NCBI RefSeq assembly: GCF_000013985.1
Contig: NC_008048.1
Coordinates: 806,001-870,000, forward strand
DNA: 64,000 nucleotides
DNA from: Sphingopyxis alaskensis RB2256
GTDB taxonomy: Bacteria; Pseudomonadota; Alphaproteobacteria; Sphingomonadales; Sphingomonadaceae
Reading direction: 5' to 3'
The notes beneath the pieces are model-generated. The model did no database searches. It was not told the DNA's origin and was given only the letters and a program-made list of their open reading frames with translations. A program made the translations under genes and the position numbers. Of this stretch, positions 63,236 to 64,000 are shown piece by piece (position 1 is the stretch's first letter; every line of letters begins with the position of its first letter).

Positions 63236-64000
63236 TTAGCCGACCAGTCGGATCAGCTTTTCGGCTTCGGCAAAATTGCCGCGCACAAGCCGGTCGAAGA
63301 AGTGGCCTGTTTCGGCGCTTAGAATGCCCTTGGCGGCCTGCGCGACCTTATATTCCAGGATACAGCCACCCTTGAACATCGCCAGCACCAGATAATAATC
63401 GAAACTCGCCATGTCGCGCCCGGTGCCGACGGCATAATGCGCCATCAATTCCTGCCGCGATGGCCAGTGGTCCACATTGTACAGCGCCTTTTCAGGCACA
63501 TGGCCCGGAAATCGATCGTCGCAGATGCCGTTGCAGAACCATGCCAGATCGAGCAGCGGGTCGGCTATGGTTGACAATTCCCAGTCGATCAGCGCGGCAA
63601 GGCGGCATGGCGGGTCAAAGGCAAACAATGCATTGGGCGTCCCGACATCGCCGTGGATAATACCGGGCCGGAAATCGTCCGGCGCGTTCGCGCGAAGCCA
63701 GTCGCGAGCGAGCGCATAGCCGGGCAGCTCACGCCATTCGAAATCATAGAGTTGGCGATAGCTTATGATCTGACTTTCCCAGCGATCGACCTGTCGCTCC
63801 AGAAAATTATCGGGCCGCCCGAAATCGTCGAGACCGACGGCGCGGTAATCGACATTGGCGAGCGCGATCAGCCCGTCGACCATCGCAAACGGGATCTCGC
63901 CGGCATGGGGAGGCTTGTCGAACGGCGGGCGGTCATGAATGCGCCCGTCGCAAAGGGCGCCAGACCATCCGTCGACACGGTCCATGACATAAAAGGGCGC
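63236..64000 (-). CDS. Aminoglycoside-phosphotransferase-fold kinase (partial at window edge)
   Basis: The C-terminal ~250 residues; the N-terminal lobe lies beyond the window, and the frame is open to 64000 (APFYVMDRVDG). The catalytic loop is GIIHGDVGTPNALF with its Asp and Asn, and the metal-binding segment is LAALIDWELSTIADPLLDLAWF. Such kinases next to ACAD genes phosphorylate hydroxyacyl-CoAs (ACAD10/11, LvaA) rather than antibiotics. Context favours that role here. Confidence 0.9.
   Translation of the reverse strand, partial: APFYVMDRVDGWSGALCDGRIHDRPPFDKPPHAGEIPFAMVDGLIALANVDYRAVGLDDFGRPDNFLERQVDRWESQIISYRQLYDFEWRELPGYALARDWLRANAPDDFRPGIIHGDVGTPNALFAFDPPCRLAALIDWELSTIADPLLDLAWFCNGICDDRFPGHVPEKALYNVDHWPSRQELMAHYAVGTGRDMASFDYYLVLAMFKGGCILEYKVAQAAKGILSAETGHFFDRLVRGNFAEAEKLIRLVG

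Noticed and set aside
63236..64000. Aminoglycoside resistance gene
   Set aside because: The kinase fold is shared, but the ACAD-coupled context and the IDWELSTIADPLLDLAW segment fit the hydroxyacyl-CoA kinase group better than antibiotic phosphotransferases.

Overview
The window is a high-GC chromosomal segment from an alphaproteobacterium, most likely a sphingomonad of the Sphingopyxis type. The inference rests on the GTTC-N7-GTTC LexA box, a pstSCAB-phoU-phoB run, a TonB-ExbB-ExbD-ExbD cluster, the split trp genes, P4-type integration at tRNA-Tyr, and several families of palindromic intergenic repeats of the kind common in Sphingomonadales. The genus is an inference; no database was searched.

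Layout. 1-3.7 kb: 3' end of lon, hupB, tRNA-Val, a PepSY-type secreted protein and an OmpR/histidine-kinase pair. 3.7-5.8 kb: an IS630 element carrying an internally deleted IS110-family transposase, inserted into a palindromic repeat. 5.8-11.1 kb: tonB-exbB-exbD-exbD, a secreted protein and homoserine dehydrogenase. 11.1-12.0 kb: an IS5/IS427-type element with a TA target duplication. 12.2-16.4 kb: BI-1 protein, RNA cyclic phosphodiesterase, low-molecular-weight phosphatase, MFS carrier and lipoprotein SodC. 16.5-18.7 kb: mobile debris, namely a 122-bp inverted-repeat element and a decayed IS1182-type element holding a MITE. 18.8-25.3 kb: the phosphate regulon pstS-pstC-pstA-pstB-phoU-phoB, with a four-unit Pho box. 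25.3-26.6 kb: an unrecognised lower-GC gene and a small monooxygenase.

27-48.6 kb is mostly housekeeping: gltA, gltX, comEC, lexA with its SOS box, moaC-moeA, trpG-trpD-trpC, a DUF3089 hydrolase, a DUF4153 membrane protein, gatC-gatA-gatB, tRNA-Leu, a trigger factor with an unusual tail, an AlkA-type glycosylase, a ferredoxin, rlmB and tRNA-Tyr. A P4-type integrase follows tRNA-Tyr, and its island is cut short by an IS21 element (50.36-52.86 kb).

52.9-64 kb is a CoA-thioester catabolic cluster. The + strand has a 5'-truncated MaoC/FAS1-like dehydratase, two crotonases, a two-subunit acyl-CoA dehydrogenase, a wax-ester-synthase remnant, a CrtC/AttH-like protein and a nitronate-monooxygenase-like flavoprotein. 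The - strand has a phosphotransferase-acyl-CoA dehydrogenase pair resembling ACAD10/11 or LvaA/LvaC, then an SDR and a quinone oxidoreductase, tightly coupled. The cluster probably degrades a complex acid; the substrate cannot be named from sequence.

The most notable points are: layered insertions whose original target can be rebuilt exactly; an IS21 junction that looks like a deletion scar; the wax-ester-synthase remnant; the ACAD10/11-like pair; the trigger factor with a His-rich and histone-like tail; and an ExbD paralogue with a Ca-binding-like loop. I saw no CRISPR array and no recognisable defence system.
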